64,000 bases of DNA from Lachnoclostridium sp. An14 (lineage in GTDB: Bacteria; Bacillota; Clostridia; Lachnospirales; Lachnospiraceae): assembly GCF_002160755.1 (NCBI RefSeq), contig NZ_NFLE01000016.1:1-64000 (forward strand). The letters are read 5' to 3'. Made by a program: the position numbers and the translations under genes. A model generated the notes under the pieces. That model was given only the letters and a program-made list of their open reading frames with translations, did no database searches and had not been told where the DNA came from. Shown piece after piece: positions 9,601-18,264 of the stretch (its first letter is position 1; each line of letters starts with the position of its first letter).

Positions 9601-10868
9601 CCGCCGATGTCCAGGATGCAGTCCACCTCCGGCTCAAAAAAGGCGGCGGCGTAGTAGTGGGAGATGGTCTCCACCTCGCCCTCGTCCAGCATAAAGGCGG
9701 CCTTTAAAAGGGCCTCGCCGTAGCCGGTGGAGCAGGAGTAGACGATCTTTGCCTTTTCCGGAAGCAGCTCGTTGATCTCCCCCATGGCGCGGATGGCCGT
9801 GGCCAGAGGAGAACCGTTGTTATTGTCGTAGAACCGGTAGAGGAGGCTTCCGTCCTCGCCCACCAGGGCCACCTTGGTGGTGGTGGAACCGGCGTCGATG
9901 CCTAAAAAGCAGTTGCCCTCGTAGGTGGAAAGATCTGCTTTTTTCACGCAGTGGCCGTTGTGCCGCTCCGTGAAAGCGCGGTATTCCTCCTCGTCCGCGA
10001 ACAGGGGCTCCATCCGCTTGACCTCAAAGTCCATCTGGATGCCGTGCTCCAGCTTGTGGATCAGGCTGTCAATCTCCATGGCGCCCTTGCCCTCGCTGTT
10101 CATGGCGGCGCCGATGGCGGCAAACAGGTGGGAGTGGTCCGGGGCGATGATGTGCTCCGGGGTCAGGCGCAGGGTGCGGATAAAGGCGTTTCTCAGCTCC
10201 GGAAGGAAGTGGAGCGGGCCGCCGAGGAAGGCCACGTTTCCGCGGATGGGTTTTCCGCAGGCCAGTCCACTGATGGTCTGGTTTACTACGGCCTGAAAAA
10301 TAGAAGCAGCCAGATCCTCTCTGGTAGCTCCTTCATTGATCAGCGGCTGAATATCCGATTTTGCGAATACGCCGCAGCGGGCGGCGATGGGGTAGATGGC
10401 CTTGTAGTTTTTCGCGTACTCATTTAAGCCGGCCGCGTCCGTCTGGAGCAGCGATGCCATCTGGTCGATAAAGGAACCGGTGCCTCCGGCGCAGATGCCG
10501 TTCATGCGCTGGTCGATGCCGCCGGTAAAGTAGATGATTTTGGCGTCCTCGCCGCCCAGCTCAATGGCTACGTCCGTCTGAGGGGCATAGTCCTGAAGGG
10601 ACGTGGCCACGGACACCACCTCCTGAACGAAGGGGACGTCCAGATGCTTTGCCAGGGTCAGACCGCCGGAGCCGGTGATCATGGGAGCCAGCTCGATGGC
10701 GCCCAGCTTCTCCTTCGCCTTGCGGAGCAGTCCGGCCAGAGTTCCCTGGATATTGGCAAAATGGCGCTCATAATCGGCGAACAGCATTTTGTTCGCCGGG
10801 TCCAGAATGGCGATCTTCACGGTTGTGGAACCGATGTCGATGCCCAGGGTATTATGTAAATCTTTCAT
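6603..10868 (-). CDS. Acyl-CoA dehydratase activase fusion (two BadF/HgdC-type ATPase domains plus dehydratase-like region)
   Basis: The 1421-residue protein has two ASKHA ATPase domains of the BadF/BadG/HgdC family, with phosphate loops [10 protein letters not shown] (residue about 9) and [10 protein letters not shown] (about 320). Both keep the [4Fe-4S] cysteine contexts of the archetypal activator: ICAGGTGSF and ARCGVFAKS in the first, ACSSGCGSF and TRCTVFMNS in the second. A Cys-rich segment, CKGCTNSC (about residue 603), opens a C-terminal region resembling activase-associated DUF2229 and the 2-hydroxyacyl-CoA dehydratase subunit fold. HgdC-type enzymes use ATP to deliver one electron to the radical dehydratase. 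No HgdA/HgdB pair is adjacent, so the substrate is unknown and the protein may be a stand-alone redox enzyme. It appears monocistronic. Confidence 0.88.
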   Translation of the reverse strand: MKDLHNTLGIDIGSTTVKIAILDPANKMLFADYERHFANIQGTLAGLLRKAKEKLGAIELAPMITGSGGLTLAKHLDVPFVQEVVSVATSLQDYAPQTDVAIELGGEDAKIIYFTGGIDQRMNGICAGGTGSFIDQMASLLQTDAAGLNEYAKNYKAIYPIAARCGVFAKSDIQPLINEGATREDLAASIFQAVVNQTISGLACGKPIRGNVAFLGGPLHFLPELRNAFIRTLRLTPEHIIAPDHSHLFAAIGAAMNSEGKGAMEIDSLIHKLEHGIQMDFEVKRMEPLFADEEEYRAFTERHNGHCVKKADLSTYEGNCFLGIDAGSTTTKVALVGEDGSLLYRFYDNNNGSPLATAIRAMGEINELLPEKAKIVYSCSTGYGEALLKAAFMLDEGEVETISHYYAAAFFEPEVDCILDIGGQDMKCIRIKNGAVDSVQLNEACSSGCGSFIETFAKSLNYEVKDFAKEALFAKNPTDLGTRCTVFMNSNVKQAQKEGASVADISAGLAYSVIKNALFKVIKITSASDLGKHVVVQGGTFYNDAVLRSFEKIAGCDAVRPDIAGIMGAFGAALIARERYDAAKGSTMLPMEKILGLKYTTTISRCKGCTNSCVLTINQFGGGRHFVSGNRCERGLGKEKVKKDIPNLFDYKYHRMFDYEPLTADIAPRGTIGIPRVLNMYENFPFWAVLFKELGFRTVLSPQSTKKLYELGIESIPSESECYPAKLVHGHIAWLIAQDIQTIFYPCVPYERNETPEAGNHFNCPMVTSYAENIKNNVEEIKEKGIRFLNPFMAFTNEEVLSAQLVDFFKKEFDIPEAETAAAAKKAWAELLQSRTDMEKKGEEVIQYLKQNHKQGIVLAGRPYHVDPEIHHGIPELITSYGFAVLTEDSISHLGTPERPLIVTDQWMYHSRLYRAAEVVKHSECLNLVQLNSFGCGLDAVTTDQVSDILTRSGKIYTVLKIDEVNNLGAARIRIRSLISSLRVRDQKHIERKVVSSAYNRVMFTKEMKKDYTLLCPQMSPIHFELIEPAIRSFGYKLEVLQNHDRNAVDMGLKYVNNDACYPSLIVIGQIMDALLSGKYDLDHTAVVMSQTGGGCRASNYIGFIRRALEKAGMSQIPVISVNANGMETNPGFTMSPLMLTKAMQAVVYGDVFMRVLYATRPYEKEPGAADALHAKWRERCIASLSKKNPSMMEFGRNVKGIIREFDSLPRLDVKKPKVGIVGEILVKFSPLANNHIVELLESEGAEAVMPDLMDFLLYCFYNSNFKAEHLGGKKSTARLCNMGISLLEYFRKTARKELEASRHFGPQARIDKLADMAKDFVSLGNQTGEGWFLTGEMLELIHSGVENIVCTQPFGCLPNHIVGKGVIKELRQQYPGANIIAVDYDPGASEVNQLNRIKLMLATAHKNLKKETEAEEKSCG

Positions 10869-10944
10869 AGATACTCGGGATAAATCCCTGCCTCCTTTGT
10901 ATTATGAATGGGAATTGGTTGACGTAACTTCAAGTACGGGGTAC

Positions 10945-10973
10945 AGTTTAGCATATATTAAGAAAGAATACAA
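10945..10973 (-). promoter_or_regulatory. Candidate promoter of the activase gene
   Basis: On the minus strand TTGTAT and TAAACT are separated by 17 bp, each matching four of six consensus bases. This gives a leader of roughly 70 nt before the ATG at 10868. Confidence 0.4.
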
Positions 10974-11050
10974 TTGGTAAGGTATGTTAAAAAGTTGTAA
11001 AAAAGTCGTTTTTCCGGGAAAAACGAGGAAAAAGAGAGGTTTAACACACG

Positions 11051-11079
11051 TTGACAAACACGGGATCACTCACTATAAT
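11051..11079 (+). promoter_or_regulatory. Strong promoter of corA
   Basis: A perfect TTGACA (11051-11056) and a perfect TATAAT (11074-11079) are separated by 17 bp. The nearest gene is corA at 11296, so the transcript should carry a leader of about 210 nt. Confidence 0.85.
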
Positions 11080-11089
11080 GGTATACGTC

Positions 11090-11290
11090 GGAAGTTTGGC
11101 TTTTATGAAAAGGACTTCGGCAAATATCTATATATTTTAATGAAAGGACAGCAGCAGGTTATGGATAGTGGCTCGTGCTACCACGCGGAAATTGAAGAAG
11201 GACGAAAGCGAAAACCTGCACTGGACGGCGAAGCATGATCCGGGCCTTTCTGGTGCAGGTTTGAGTGCGCTGCACGGAAGAAAGGAGAAT
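11090..11290 (+). ncRNA. Structured corA leader, candidate metal-sensing or attenuating RNA
   Basis: Within this leader AAACCTGCAC (11212-11221) can pair either upstream with GCAGGTT (11154-11160) or, perfectly over 10 bp, downstream with GTGCAGGTTT (11253-11262). The start of that downstream segment can instead form GTGCAG/CTGCAC (11253-11258 with 11270-11275). A GTGG...CCAC hairpin (11168-11184) lies inside the first helix. Three GGAC-G/GGACAG-like motifs recur (near 11146, 11200 and 11223). Mutually exclusive helices before a metal-ion transporter suggest a riboswitch-like control. The class was not identified; it does not look like the Mg2+ M-box. Confidence 0.45.
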
Positions 11291-11295
11291 AAGAC

Positions 11296-12237
11296 ATGAT
11301 TCGTATTTTTAAGACGGAAGACGGTGCGATTCATCAGAAGGATGAGATCACGGCAGGGTGCTGGATTGCGCTGACAGACCCCACGGCGACGGAGATTTTG
11401 GAGATTGCGGACCGTTACCACATTGATCCCGACGATTTGAGGGCGCCTCTGGATGAGGAGGAGCGTTCCCGTATCGAGACAGAGGAAGGATACAGCATGA
11501 TCCTTGTGGACATCCCCGTCATTGAGGAGAGAAATGGGAACGACTGGTATGAGACTATCCCCATGGGCATTGTGACCACCGACGAGGCGATCATCACGGT
11601 CTGCCTGGAAGACACGGCGGTTCTGGGGGCCTTCATGGATGGCCGCGTCCGGGATTTCTACACCTATATGAAGACCCGTTTCATTTTACAGGTGCTTTAT
11701 AAAAACGCGCAGCAGTACCTGCAGTACCTGAGAATCATCGACAAAAAGAGCGGTGTGATCGAGAAAAAGCTCCACCAGTCCACGAAAAACAGGGAGCTGA
11801 TTGAGCTTCTGGAGCTGGAAAAGAGCCTTGTGTACTTCATCACCTCCCTGCGGGCAAACGAGGTGGTGCTGGAGAAACTGCTGAAAAATGAGAAGATCAA
11901 AAAATATCCGGAGGACACGGATCTTCTGGAGGATGTAATCATTGAGAACAAGCAGGCAATCGAGATGGCCAACATCTACAGCGGCATTTTAAGCGGTATG
12001 ATGGATGCCTTCGCCTCCGTAATTTCCAACAATCTGAACATTGTCATGAAATTCCTGGCGGCGGTCACCATCGTGATGTCGATCCCTACCATGGTATCCA
12101 GCTTTTACGGCATGAACGTAAATGAGGCCGGGATGCCCTTCGCGTCCAGCCCGTGGGGATTTCTCATCATCTTCCTCTTTGCCGTGGCCCTGTCCCTTCT
12201 GGTGGCAGTGGTGTTCCACAAAAAGGATTTCTTATAA
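11296..12237 (+). CDS. corA: CorA-family magnesium/divalent metal channel
   Basis: CorA proteins are pentameric inner-membrane channels taking up Mg2+ and sometimes Co2+ or Ni2+. The 313-residue protein has a long acidic and helical cytosolic domain, two C-terminal membrane segments (about residues 250-270 and 290-308), and the selectivity signature YGMN (about residues 271-274) at the end of TM1. The loop continues NVNEAG rather than the classical MPE, a common variation in Firmicutes. AAAGGAG lies 9 bp before the ATG. A strong promoter and long leader upstream imply transcript-level regulation. Confidence 0.92.
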   Translation: MIRIFKTEDGAIHQKDEITAGCWIALTDPTATEILEIADRYHIDPDDLRAPLDEEERSRIETEEGYSMILVDIPVIEERNGNDWYETIPMGIVTTDEAIITVCLEDTAVLGAFMDGRVRDFYTYMKTRFILQVLYKNAQQYLQYLRIIDKKSGVIEKKLHQSTKNRELIELLELEKSLVYFITSLRANEVVLEKLLKNEKIKKYPEDTDLLEDVIIENKQAIEMANIYSGILSGMMDAFASVISNNLNIVMKFLAAVTIVMSIPTMVSSFYGMNVNEAGMPFASSPWGFLIIFLFAVALSLLVAVVFHKKDFL

Positions 12238-12275
12238 TTTCAAATCCCGGTCAATTTCAGTAAAAGGAAGGCAGA

Positions 12276-13100
12276 ATGGAATTTTTTAAAAAGATCGAAC
12301 GGAAATACGGAAGGTATGCGATCCGCCATCTGATGAACTACATCGTGGCGATGTACGTGGTGGGCGCCATCCTTCAGTATGTCAATCCCTGGTTTTATTT
12401 TGAATGGCTGAGCCTGGACGCTCCCGCCATTCTCAAGGGGCAGATCTGGCGCGTGGTCACCTTTATGGCGTGGCCCCCCTTTGGAAACATGGTCTCCAAC
12501 GCGCTGATGATCTACCTCTACTACAATTTAGGACAGACGCTGGAGCGGGTCTGGGGGGCGTTTCGCTTTAACATCTATATGTTTTTGGGAATCCTGGGCC
12601 ATGTGATCGCGTCGCTGGTACTCTATCTGGTATTTGATCAGAGAGTGCCCCTTACTACGACGTACCTGAATATGTCCCTGTTTTTCGCTTTCGCGGCCAC
12701 ATTCCCGGACTTACAGTTCTGGCTGTATTTCGTGGTGCCGATCCGGGCGAAGTGGCTGGCATTGATCTATGGCCTGTTTGCCATAGAGGGGCTGCTCACA
12801 GGCGGGACGGCAGCTCGGGTGGAGATTCTGTTCTCCCTGTTAAACTTTATCCTGTTCTTCGCGGTGACCCGCAATTACAGCCGGGTAAATCCCAGGGAGA
12901 TCCGGCGCAGGCAGGATTTTAAGACCCAAGTAAAAATGAAACCGCAGGGCCAGACCCATCATAAATGCGCGGTCTGCGGCAGGACAGAGCTGGACGGGGA
13001 CGACCTGGAGTTCCGCTACTGTTCCAAATGTGAGGGAAACTATGAATATTGTCAGGACCACCTCTACACGCATAAGCACGTGACAAAGGATCCACAATAA
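12276..13100 (+). CDS. Rhomboid-like membrane protein with C-terminal zinc ribbon, probably non-protease
   Basis: The 274-residue protein has about six hydrophobic segments between residues 20 and 205, arranged like the rhomboid fold. The expected GxSG catalytic motif is replaced by TYLNMSLFF, and no clear catalytic His is seen, so it looks like a derlin/pseudo-rhomboid relative. The C-terminal 50 residues carry a metal-binding cluster, HHKCAVCG...YCSKCEGNYEYCQDH...HKH, likely a zinc ribbon on the cytosolic side. It lies 38 bp after corA with an AAAGGAAGG ribosome-binding site and may be cotranscribed. The function is not known. Confidence 0.7.
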   Translation: MEFFKKIERKYGRYAIRHLMNYIVAMYVVGAILQYVNPWFYFEWLSLDAPAILKGQIWRVVTFMAWPPFGNMVSNALMIYLYYNLGQTLERVWGAFRFNIYMFLGILGHVIASLVLYLVFDQRVPLTTTYLNMSLFFAFAATFPDLQFWLYFVVPIRAKWLALIYGLFAIEGLLTGGTAARVEILFSLLNFILFFAVTRNYSRVNPREIRRRQDFKTQVKMKPQGQTHHKCAVCGRTELDGDDLEFRYCSKCEGNYEYCQDHLYTHKHVTKDPQ

Positions 13101-13213
13101 GCTTACTGGAAAGCCCCGTTTCCCTGTCCCCGGGGATTGCGCACGGCGCGGAACCGCAGGGACATTCGAGACGCTGTACTATAAATAAGGAAAAGAATCC
13201 GGAGGGTTAGAGA

Positions 13214-14653
13214 ATGAAGAAAACGAAGATTATCTGCACCATGGGACCGAACACCAACGACAGAGAGATCATGAAACAGCTCGCCTTAAATGGAATGGAC
13301 GTAGCCCGTTTCAACTTCTCCCATGGGGACTACGAGGAGCACAAAGGCCGTCTGGAGCTTTTAAAGAGCATTCGGGATGAGCTGGATCTGCCCATCGCCG
13401 CCCTGCTTGACACCAAGGGGCCGGAGATCCGTACCGGATCCTTAAAGGACGATAAGAAGGTCACCCTCGTGGAGGGCCAGGACTACGTGCTGACCACCAA
13501 AGAGGTGCCCTGCGACGATAAAATCTGCTATATCAACTATGACCGCCTCCACGAGGACGTGGTTCCGGGAAACACCATCCTCATCGACGACGGACTGATC
13601 GCCATGGAGGTGACGGAGGTCAAGGGAGAGGAAATTCACTGTAAGGTGTTAAACGGCGGCGAGCTGGGCTCCAAAAAGGGCGTCAATGTGCCCAATGTAA
13701 AGATCAAGCTGCCGGCCCTGACCCAGAAGGACAAAGAGGACATTCTCTTTGGTATCCGTGAGGGCTTTGATTTCATCGCCGCCTCCTTCGTGAGAACGGC
13801 GGACGCCATCCGTGAGATCCGTCAGATCCTGGATGAGAACGACTGCGATATGGGAATTATCGCGAAGATCGAGAACGCGGAGGGAATCGAGAACCTGGAT
13901 GCCATCATCGCTGAGGCGGACGGCATTATGGTAGCCCGCGGAGATATGGGCGTGGAGATTCCGGCGGAGAAGGTTCCCTATATTCAGAAAACCATCATCC
14001 GCAAGTGCAATGAGGCCTGCAAGGTGGTCATCACCGCCACTCAGATGCTGGATTCCATGATCCGCAATCCCAGACCCACCAGAGCGGAGGTAACAGACGT
14101 GGCCAACGCCGTTTACGACGGAACGGACGCGGTGATGCTCTCCGGCGAGACGGCTATGGGAAAATACCCGGTGGAGGCCGTACAGATGATGGCAAAGATC
14201 GTGGAGGATTCCGAGTCCCATCTGGACTATTCCACATACCGCCACAGAAATACCATCGTGGCCCAGGGCGTCAGCAATATTTCCAACGCTGTCTGCTCCG
14301 GAACCGTTTCCACGGCCCACGAGCTGAACGCGAAGGTGATCGTAACCCCCAGCATCAGCGGTTTCACGGCGAAACTGCTGTCCAAGTGGAGACCGGAGGC
14401 GCCCATCATCGGCCTGTCCCCCAGCGCCGCGGCGGTGCGCCGGATGCAGATTTACTGGGGTGTAAAGCCGTACCAGGCTAAGCGGGCGGACTCCACAGAT
14501 ATTCTGGTGTACGCGTCCATCGAGCTTTTAAAGGAGAAGGGCGTGCTCCAGGAGGGCGATCTGGCCGTTGTGACGGCGGGCGTGGTGAGCTATTCCAAGC
14601 GCCATGAGCCGGCCAGCGATACCAATATTATGAGAGTAGTGATCGCGGATTAA
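13214..14653 (+). CDS. pyk: Pyruvate kinase
   Basis: Catalyses the last step of glycolysis, phosphoenolpyruvate + ADP to pyruvate + ATP. The 479-residue protein has KTKIICTMGPNT at the N-terminus, the active-site motif IIAKIENAEGIENLDAI near residue 220 and MVARGDMGVEIP near 240. It is about 100 residues shorter than Bacillus Pyk because it lacks the extra C-terminal PEP-utiliser domain, typical of many Clostridia. GGAGGG precedes the ATG by 8 bp. Confidence 0.96.
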   Translation: MKKTKIICTMGPNTNDREIMKQLALNGMDVARFNFSHGDYEEHKGRLELLKSIRDELDLPIAALLDTKGPEIRTGSLKDDKKVTLVEGQDYVLTTKEVPCDDKICYINYDRLHEDVVPGNTILIDDGLIAMEVTEVKGEEIHCKVLNGGELGSKKGVNVPNVKIKLPALTQKDKEDILFGIREGFDFIAASFVRTADAIREIRQILDENDCDMGIIAKIENAEGIENLDAIIAEADGIMVARGDMGVEIPAEKVPYIQKTIIRKCNEACKVVITATQMLDSMIRNPRPTRAEVTDVANAVYDGTDAVMLSGETAMGKYPVEAVQMMAKIVEDSESHLDYSTYRHRNTIVAQGVSNISNAVCSGTVSTAHELNAKVIVTPSISGFTAKLLSKWRPEAPIIGLSPSAAAVRRMQIYWGVKPYQAKRADSTDILVYASIELLKEKGVLQEGDLAVVTAGVVSYSKRHEPASDTNIMRVVIAD

Positions 14654-14705
14654 GGTGAAACGGTTGCCGTTTGATAAAAGATTAAAATAGAATAGCTGGA
14701 CAAAG

Positions 14706-14761
14706 AGGTCCGCCTTGGATACAATAGCATTACGCGATGTGCCCGGAGGCGGGCCTTTTTT
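14706..14761 (+). terminator. Terminator of pyk
   Basis: AGGTCCGCCT (14706-14715) pairs with AGGCGGGCCT (14747-14756) with one wobble, and six Ts end at 14761. Confidence 0.75.
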
Positions 14762-14865
14762 AAGAAAATCCGGCGGGCGCCAACGGCGTTCCGGCGCATA
14801 GTTTCAGGAAAAACCGGCGGGCGGATGGACGGGACGCCCATTTGGCAGAGAGGAGAAATACAGTT

Positions 14866-16134
14866 ATGGAGAAAAAGACGTTTGTGACACGGGAACAGCT
14901 GGAGGAGATCACGAAAACCTACCCCACGCCGTTCCATTTATACGATGAAAAGGGAATCCGGGAGAACGCGAAACGGGTAAAAGAGGCGTTCGCGTGGAAT
15001 CCTGGCTTTAAAGAGTATTTTGCGGTGAAGGCCACGCCAAACCCGAGGATTCTGGAGATTCTGCGGGATTACGGGTTCGGCACGGACTGTTCCTCCGCCA
15101 CGGAGCTGATGATGTCGGAGGCCGCCGGTTTTACAGGCCATGACATTATGTTTTCCTCCAACGATACCCCGGCGGAGGAGTTCCAGATGGCGGACGAGAT
15201 GGGCGCCATCATCAACCTGGACGATTTCACCCATATCGAGTTTTTAGAGCAGGTGCTGGGGCGGATTCCGGAGACCATCAGCTGCCGGTTTAACCCCGGC
15301 GGCGTGTTTAAAATCAGCAACAGCATCATGGACAACCCCGGCGACGCGAAGTACGGGATGACAGAGGCCCAGATGTTTGAGGCCTTCCGCGTTCTGAAGG
15401 AGAAGGGGGCGAAGGAGTTCGGCATCCACGCCTTCCTGGTGAGCAACACGGTGACCAACGAGTATTATCCCATGCTGGCGGAAAAGCTGTTTGAGCTGGC
15501 GGTGCGGCTGCAGAAGGAGACGGGGGCAAAGATTCGCTTTATCAACCTCTCCGGCGGCGTGGGCATCCCCTACAGCCCGGATCAGGAACCGAACGACATC
15601 TATGCCATCGGCGAGGGCGTCCGTCAGGCCTATGAGAAAATCCTCACTCCCGCGGGAATGGGGGATGTGGCTATCTACGCGGAGATGGGCCGTTTCATGC
15701 TGGGGCCCTACGGCTGCCTGGTGACGAAGGCCATCCACGAGAAACACACCTACAAGGAGTACGTAGGGGTGGACGCCTGTGCGGTGAACCTGATGCGTCC
15801 TGCCATGTACGGGGCTTACCACCATATCACGGTGATGGGAAAGGAGCAGGAGCCCTGCGACCACAAGTACGACATTGTAGGTTCCCTGTGCGAGAACAAT
15901 GACAAGTTCGCCATTGACCGGATGCTGCCGAAGATCGACAAGGGCGACCTGCTAGTAATCCACGACACCGGCGCTCATGGATTCTCCATGGGCTACAATT
16001 ACAACGGAAAGCTGCGCTCCGCCGAGCTGCTTTTAAAGGAGGACGGTTCCGTCCAGCTCATCCGCCGCGCGGAGACGCCCCAGGATTATTTTGCTACCCT
16101 GGATGTGTGCGGGGAGATGAAGAAATACCTGTAA
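14866..16134 (+). CDS. lysA: Diaminopimelate decarboxylase
   Basis: Converts meso-diaminopimelate to L-lysine in the last step of lysine synthesis. The 422-residue protein is a fold-type III PLP decarboxylase, with the PLP lysine in YFAVKATPNP, the glycine-rich NLSGGVGIPY loop, and the C-terminal GAHGFSMGYNYNG motif. Carboxynorspermidine decarboxylase is a less likely alternative. The ATG at 14866 is preferred over a TTG at 14842 because AGAGGAG lies 11 bp upstream of it. It stands alone between two terminators. Confidence 0.9.
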   Translation: MEKKTFVTREQLEEITKTYPTPFHLYDEKGIRENAKRVKEAFAWNPGFKEYFAVKATPNPRILEILRDYGFGTDCSSATELMMSEAAGFTGHDIMFSSNDTPAEEFQMADEMGAIINLDDFTHIEFLEQVLGRIPETISCRFNPGGVFKISNSIMDNPGDAKYGMTEAQMFEAFRVLKEKGAKEFGIHAFLVSNTVTNEYYPMLAEKLFELAVRLQKETGAKIRFINLSGGVGIPYSPDQEPNDIYAIGEGVRQAYEKILTPAGMGDVAIYAEMGRFMLGPYGCLVTKAIHEKHTYKEYVGVDACAVNLMRPAMYGAYHHITVMGKEQEPCDHKYDIVGSLCENNDKFAIDRMLPKIDKGDLLVIHDTGAHGFSMGYNYNGKLRSAELLLKEDGSVQLIRRAETPQDYFATLDVCGEMKKYL

Positions 16135-16220
16135 GGGCTGCCGGATGGCTGGGACTGGCCAGGCTTGCGGCCTGTCAGCCTAGAGCGTAAAAATAGGAAT
16201 TATACAGAATATAATAAGAA

Positions 16221-16282
16221 GAAAAGAGTCAGAACTGACGGGGACGCGGCTGCGGCCGCTGCGGCCGGTTCCGGCTCTTTTC
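16221..16282 (+). terminator. Probable terminator of lysA
   Basis: AAAAGAGTC-GAAC (from 16222) pairs with GTTC-GGCTCTTTT (to about 16281) with one internal mismatch, around a GC-rich loop. The stem ends in a short T-run. Confidence 0.55.
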
Positions 16283-16355
16283 CTGTTAAACGAGAATGCT
16301 TCGCAAGGAGGCGCACTCCGCGTAAAGGAAAATGGCCGCTGGCGCACCGGAGCTG
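16280..16355 (+). repeat. Truncated intergenic repeat (type 2)
   Basis: CCTGTTAAACGAGAATGCT followed by the CGCAAGGAGGCGCACTCC and AAAGGAAAATGG blocks match the type 2 units at 36865 and 42831. The left half of the first palindrome and the last two hairpins are missing. It lies 3' of lysA in the same orientation. Confidence 0.7.
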
Positions 16356-16382
16356 AAAGAATTCTTTCACAGACAGAAAAAT

Positions 16383-16419
16383 CCCTGCGCCGTGATGGAG
16401 CGCAGGGGGGACTTTTTCT
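16383..16419. terminator. Bidirectional terminator-like hairpin
   Basis: CCCTGCG (16383-16389) pairs with CGCAGGG (16401-16407), with ACTTTTTC on the plus side and ATTTTTC on the minus side. A 16-bp perfect palindrome, TGAAAGAATTCTTTCA (16354-16369), lies just before it. The remaining stretch to 16682 is AT-rich and shows no gene. Confidence 0.6.
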
Positions 16420-16682
16420 TTCGAATTCGGGATTTCAAAAAAGGGTAAAAGTGAATTGCTTTCTTTATGGTCTTAGTATATCATACCCCGCTGGAAAATG
16501 TTTGAAGACTGTTTAAATAGATTATGAAGAAATTCTTAAGATTCGGGACTTTTGGGAGAAAGATGAAAGGATTGTAAAGGTTTCGTAAGGGGATGGGGCG
16601 CTCTGTCGCTCCCCGCGGGGAAACGGCTGCTTTCGCAGTCCCGTTTCTGCCGCGGGGGCGGGAGAGCTACCGGCCGCCTGTT

Positions 16683-17999
16683 TTACGTCCGGCCGCGGGC
16701 CTTCATGTGCCGGTGCGCGGCCACTCCGGCGGCAGCCACCGCCAGCTCTGTGAGAGGATAGGAAATCCAGATCCCTGTCATTCCCAAAAGGAAGGACATC
16801 AGGAAGGCCATGGGGATGATTAGGATAAGTCCCCGCAGCAGGGAGAGCACGTGGGCCGGCAGGGCGCGCTCAATGGAGGTAAAATATGTGGCCAGGATGA
16901 TGTTGTAACCGGCGAAGGGGACGGATAAAAAGTACAGCTTCAGGCCGGAGACGGCAATCTGCTGGAGAATGGGATCCCTTTCGCTGTTGAACACGGCGGC
17001 CACGGGGGAGGCAAATACAAAGAGGAACAGGTACACTAGGCCGGAGACCGCCAGGGTGGTTCCTAAGGCGTAGCGAAACACCTCCCTCATCTGCTGCCTG
17101 TTTCCCCTGCCGTAGGCGCTGCTGACCAGGGGCTGCATTCCCTGGGAGATTCCGGTGTAGACAGCCACTACCACCAGGGAGATATTGGCAACGACGCCGT
17201 AGGCTGCCACTCCGGTATTTCCAGTGATCCCCAGGATAAGGGCGTTGAAGGTGATCATGACAATGCCGGAGGACAGCTGGGCGATCAGAGACGGGAACCC
17301 GAGGGACACGGTCTGGCCCATGACGGCGGCGTCCGGTTTCACCTTTGTCAGGTGGAAACTGTGTCTTTTCCTCAGCCAGTGGGGGGACATGACGGCGATG
17401 CTGATAATGGGCGACAGCCCTGTGGCGAAGATGGCGCCGAAAATCCCCATGCGGAAGGGGAAGATGAAGACGTAGTCCAGCACGATGTTTGCAAAGCTGC
17501 CGATGAGCATGGCGACCATGGCCAGCTGGGGGCTGCCGTCATTTCTCACGTAGCAGAGAAATACGTCGTTGAGGATAAAGGCCGGGGCAAAGAGGAGCAG
17601 CCAGCGCAGGTATGTCTCCGTCATGGCAAATACGGTGCCGTCCGCCCCCAAAAGAAGGGACAGCTGCCCGGAAAACAACAGCCCTGTGAGGAAAAACAGG
17701 GCGGACAGCAGGGCGGCGAGATAGAGGGTGTTGGTGTAAATGCAGTCGATGTCCCGGCTGCGGCCCTGGCTTTTGTAAATGGAAAATTTCGTCGCTCCGC
17801 CCATCCCCAGCATGAGGCCGCTACCGTGGATGAAGTTGTAGATGGGGATAGCGAGGTTTAAGGCGGTGAGGCCGTTGGTGCCCAGGCCTTTGGACACGAA
17901 AAAGGTGTCTGCCAGGATGTAGCAGGACACGCCCAGGGTGCCCAGGACACTTAAAACGGTGTAGCGCGCGAAATCCCGCGCGCAGGTCTGCTGTTCCAT
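16683..17999 (-). CDS. MATE-family multidrug/cation antiporter
   Basis: The 438-residue protein has twelve predicted hydrophobic segments and the two-fold repeat of MATE exporters. An N-terminal GVSCYILADTFFVSKGLGTNGLTALNLAIP segment corresponds to the family's first half motif. MATE proteins expel drugs or metabolites with Na+ or H+ influx; the substrate is unknown. A terminator hairpin sits in its leader only about 20 bp before the start codon, pointing to attenuation. AGGAGGATC precedes the ATG. Confidence 0.88.
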   Translation of the reverse strand: MEQQTCARDFARYTVLSVLGTLGVSCYILADTFFVSKGLGTNGLTALNLAIPIYNFIHGSGLMLGMGGATKFSIYKSQGRSRDIDCIYTNTLYLAALLSALFFLTGLLFSGQLSLLLGADGTVFAMTETYLRWLLLFAPAFILNDVFLCYVRNDGSPQLAMVAMLIGSFANIVLDYVFIFPFRMGIFGAIFATGLSPIISIAVMSPHWLRKRHSFHLTKVKPDAAVMGQTVSLGFPSLIAQLSSGIVMITFNALILGITGNTGVAAYGVVANISLVVVAVYTGISQGMQPLVSSAYGRGNRQQMREVFRYALGTTLAVSGLVYLFLFVFASPVAAVFNSERDPILQQIAVSGLKLYFLSVPFAGYNIILATYFTSIERALPAHVLSLLRGLILIIPMAFLMSFLLGMTGIWISYPLTELAVAAAGVAAHRHMKARGRT

Positions 18000-18016
18000 G
18001 AGATGATCCTCCTGTC

Positions 18017-18080
18017 AAAAAAAATAGCGCCAGAATTTTCTATCTTCATTGGCCTAACGATAGAAAATCTGACGCATAGC
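18017..18080 (-). terminator. Intrinsic terminator in the MATE leader (attenuator)
   Basis: Read on the minus strand, GCGTCAGATTTTCTATC pairs with GATAGAAAATTCTGGCGC, a stem of about 17 bp with one bulge. Eight Ts follow directly, and then the ribosome-binding site of the MATE gene. A stop placed here would end transcription before the gene, so read-through must be regulated. A further hairpin, CTCCC...GGGAG, lies upstream near 18085-18108 and could be part of a sensor. Confidence 0.7.
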
Positions 18081-18214
18081 TCCCATACCCGGCGGCAGGG
18101 GAGTATCTTTCTGTATCGACGTACAGCGTAGCACGAATGGGTGGAAAAGTCAAATGGTATTTTTGTGGGACGGGTGAGGCTGGTTTATTGGGGAGGATGA
18201 GGCGGAAGGAGGCG

Positions 18215-18257
18215 GCCGGAAACGCCTTTGGACAGCCGGGCCCAAACCGTTTCCGGC
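18215..18257 (-). terminator. Hairpin 3' of the PepSY lipoprotein gene
   Basis: A 10-bp perfect inverted repeat, GCCGGAAACG/CGTTTCCGGC, extended by TTTGG/CCAAA, lies immediately after the stop codon. The T-run is weak. Confidence 0.5.
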
Positions 18258-18264
18258 AAAATTT

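Noticed and set aside
6727-10859. Many plus-strand frames opposite the activase gene
   Set aside because: They are antisense shadows of a GC-rich gene with strong family matches on the minus strand.
10984-11238. 84-codon open frame upstream of corA
   Set aside because: It runs across the strong corA promoter and the leader's paired segments, has no ribosome-binding site, and has no family-like sequence.
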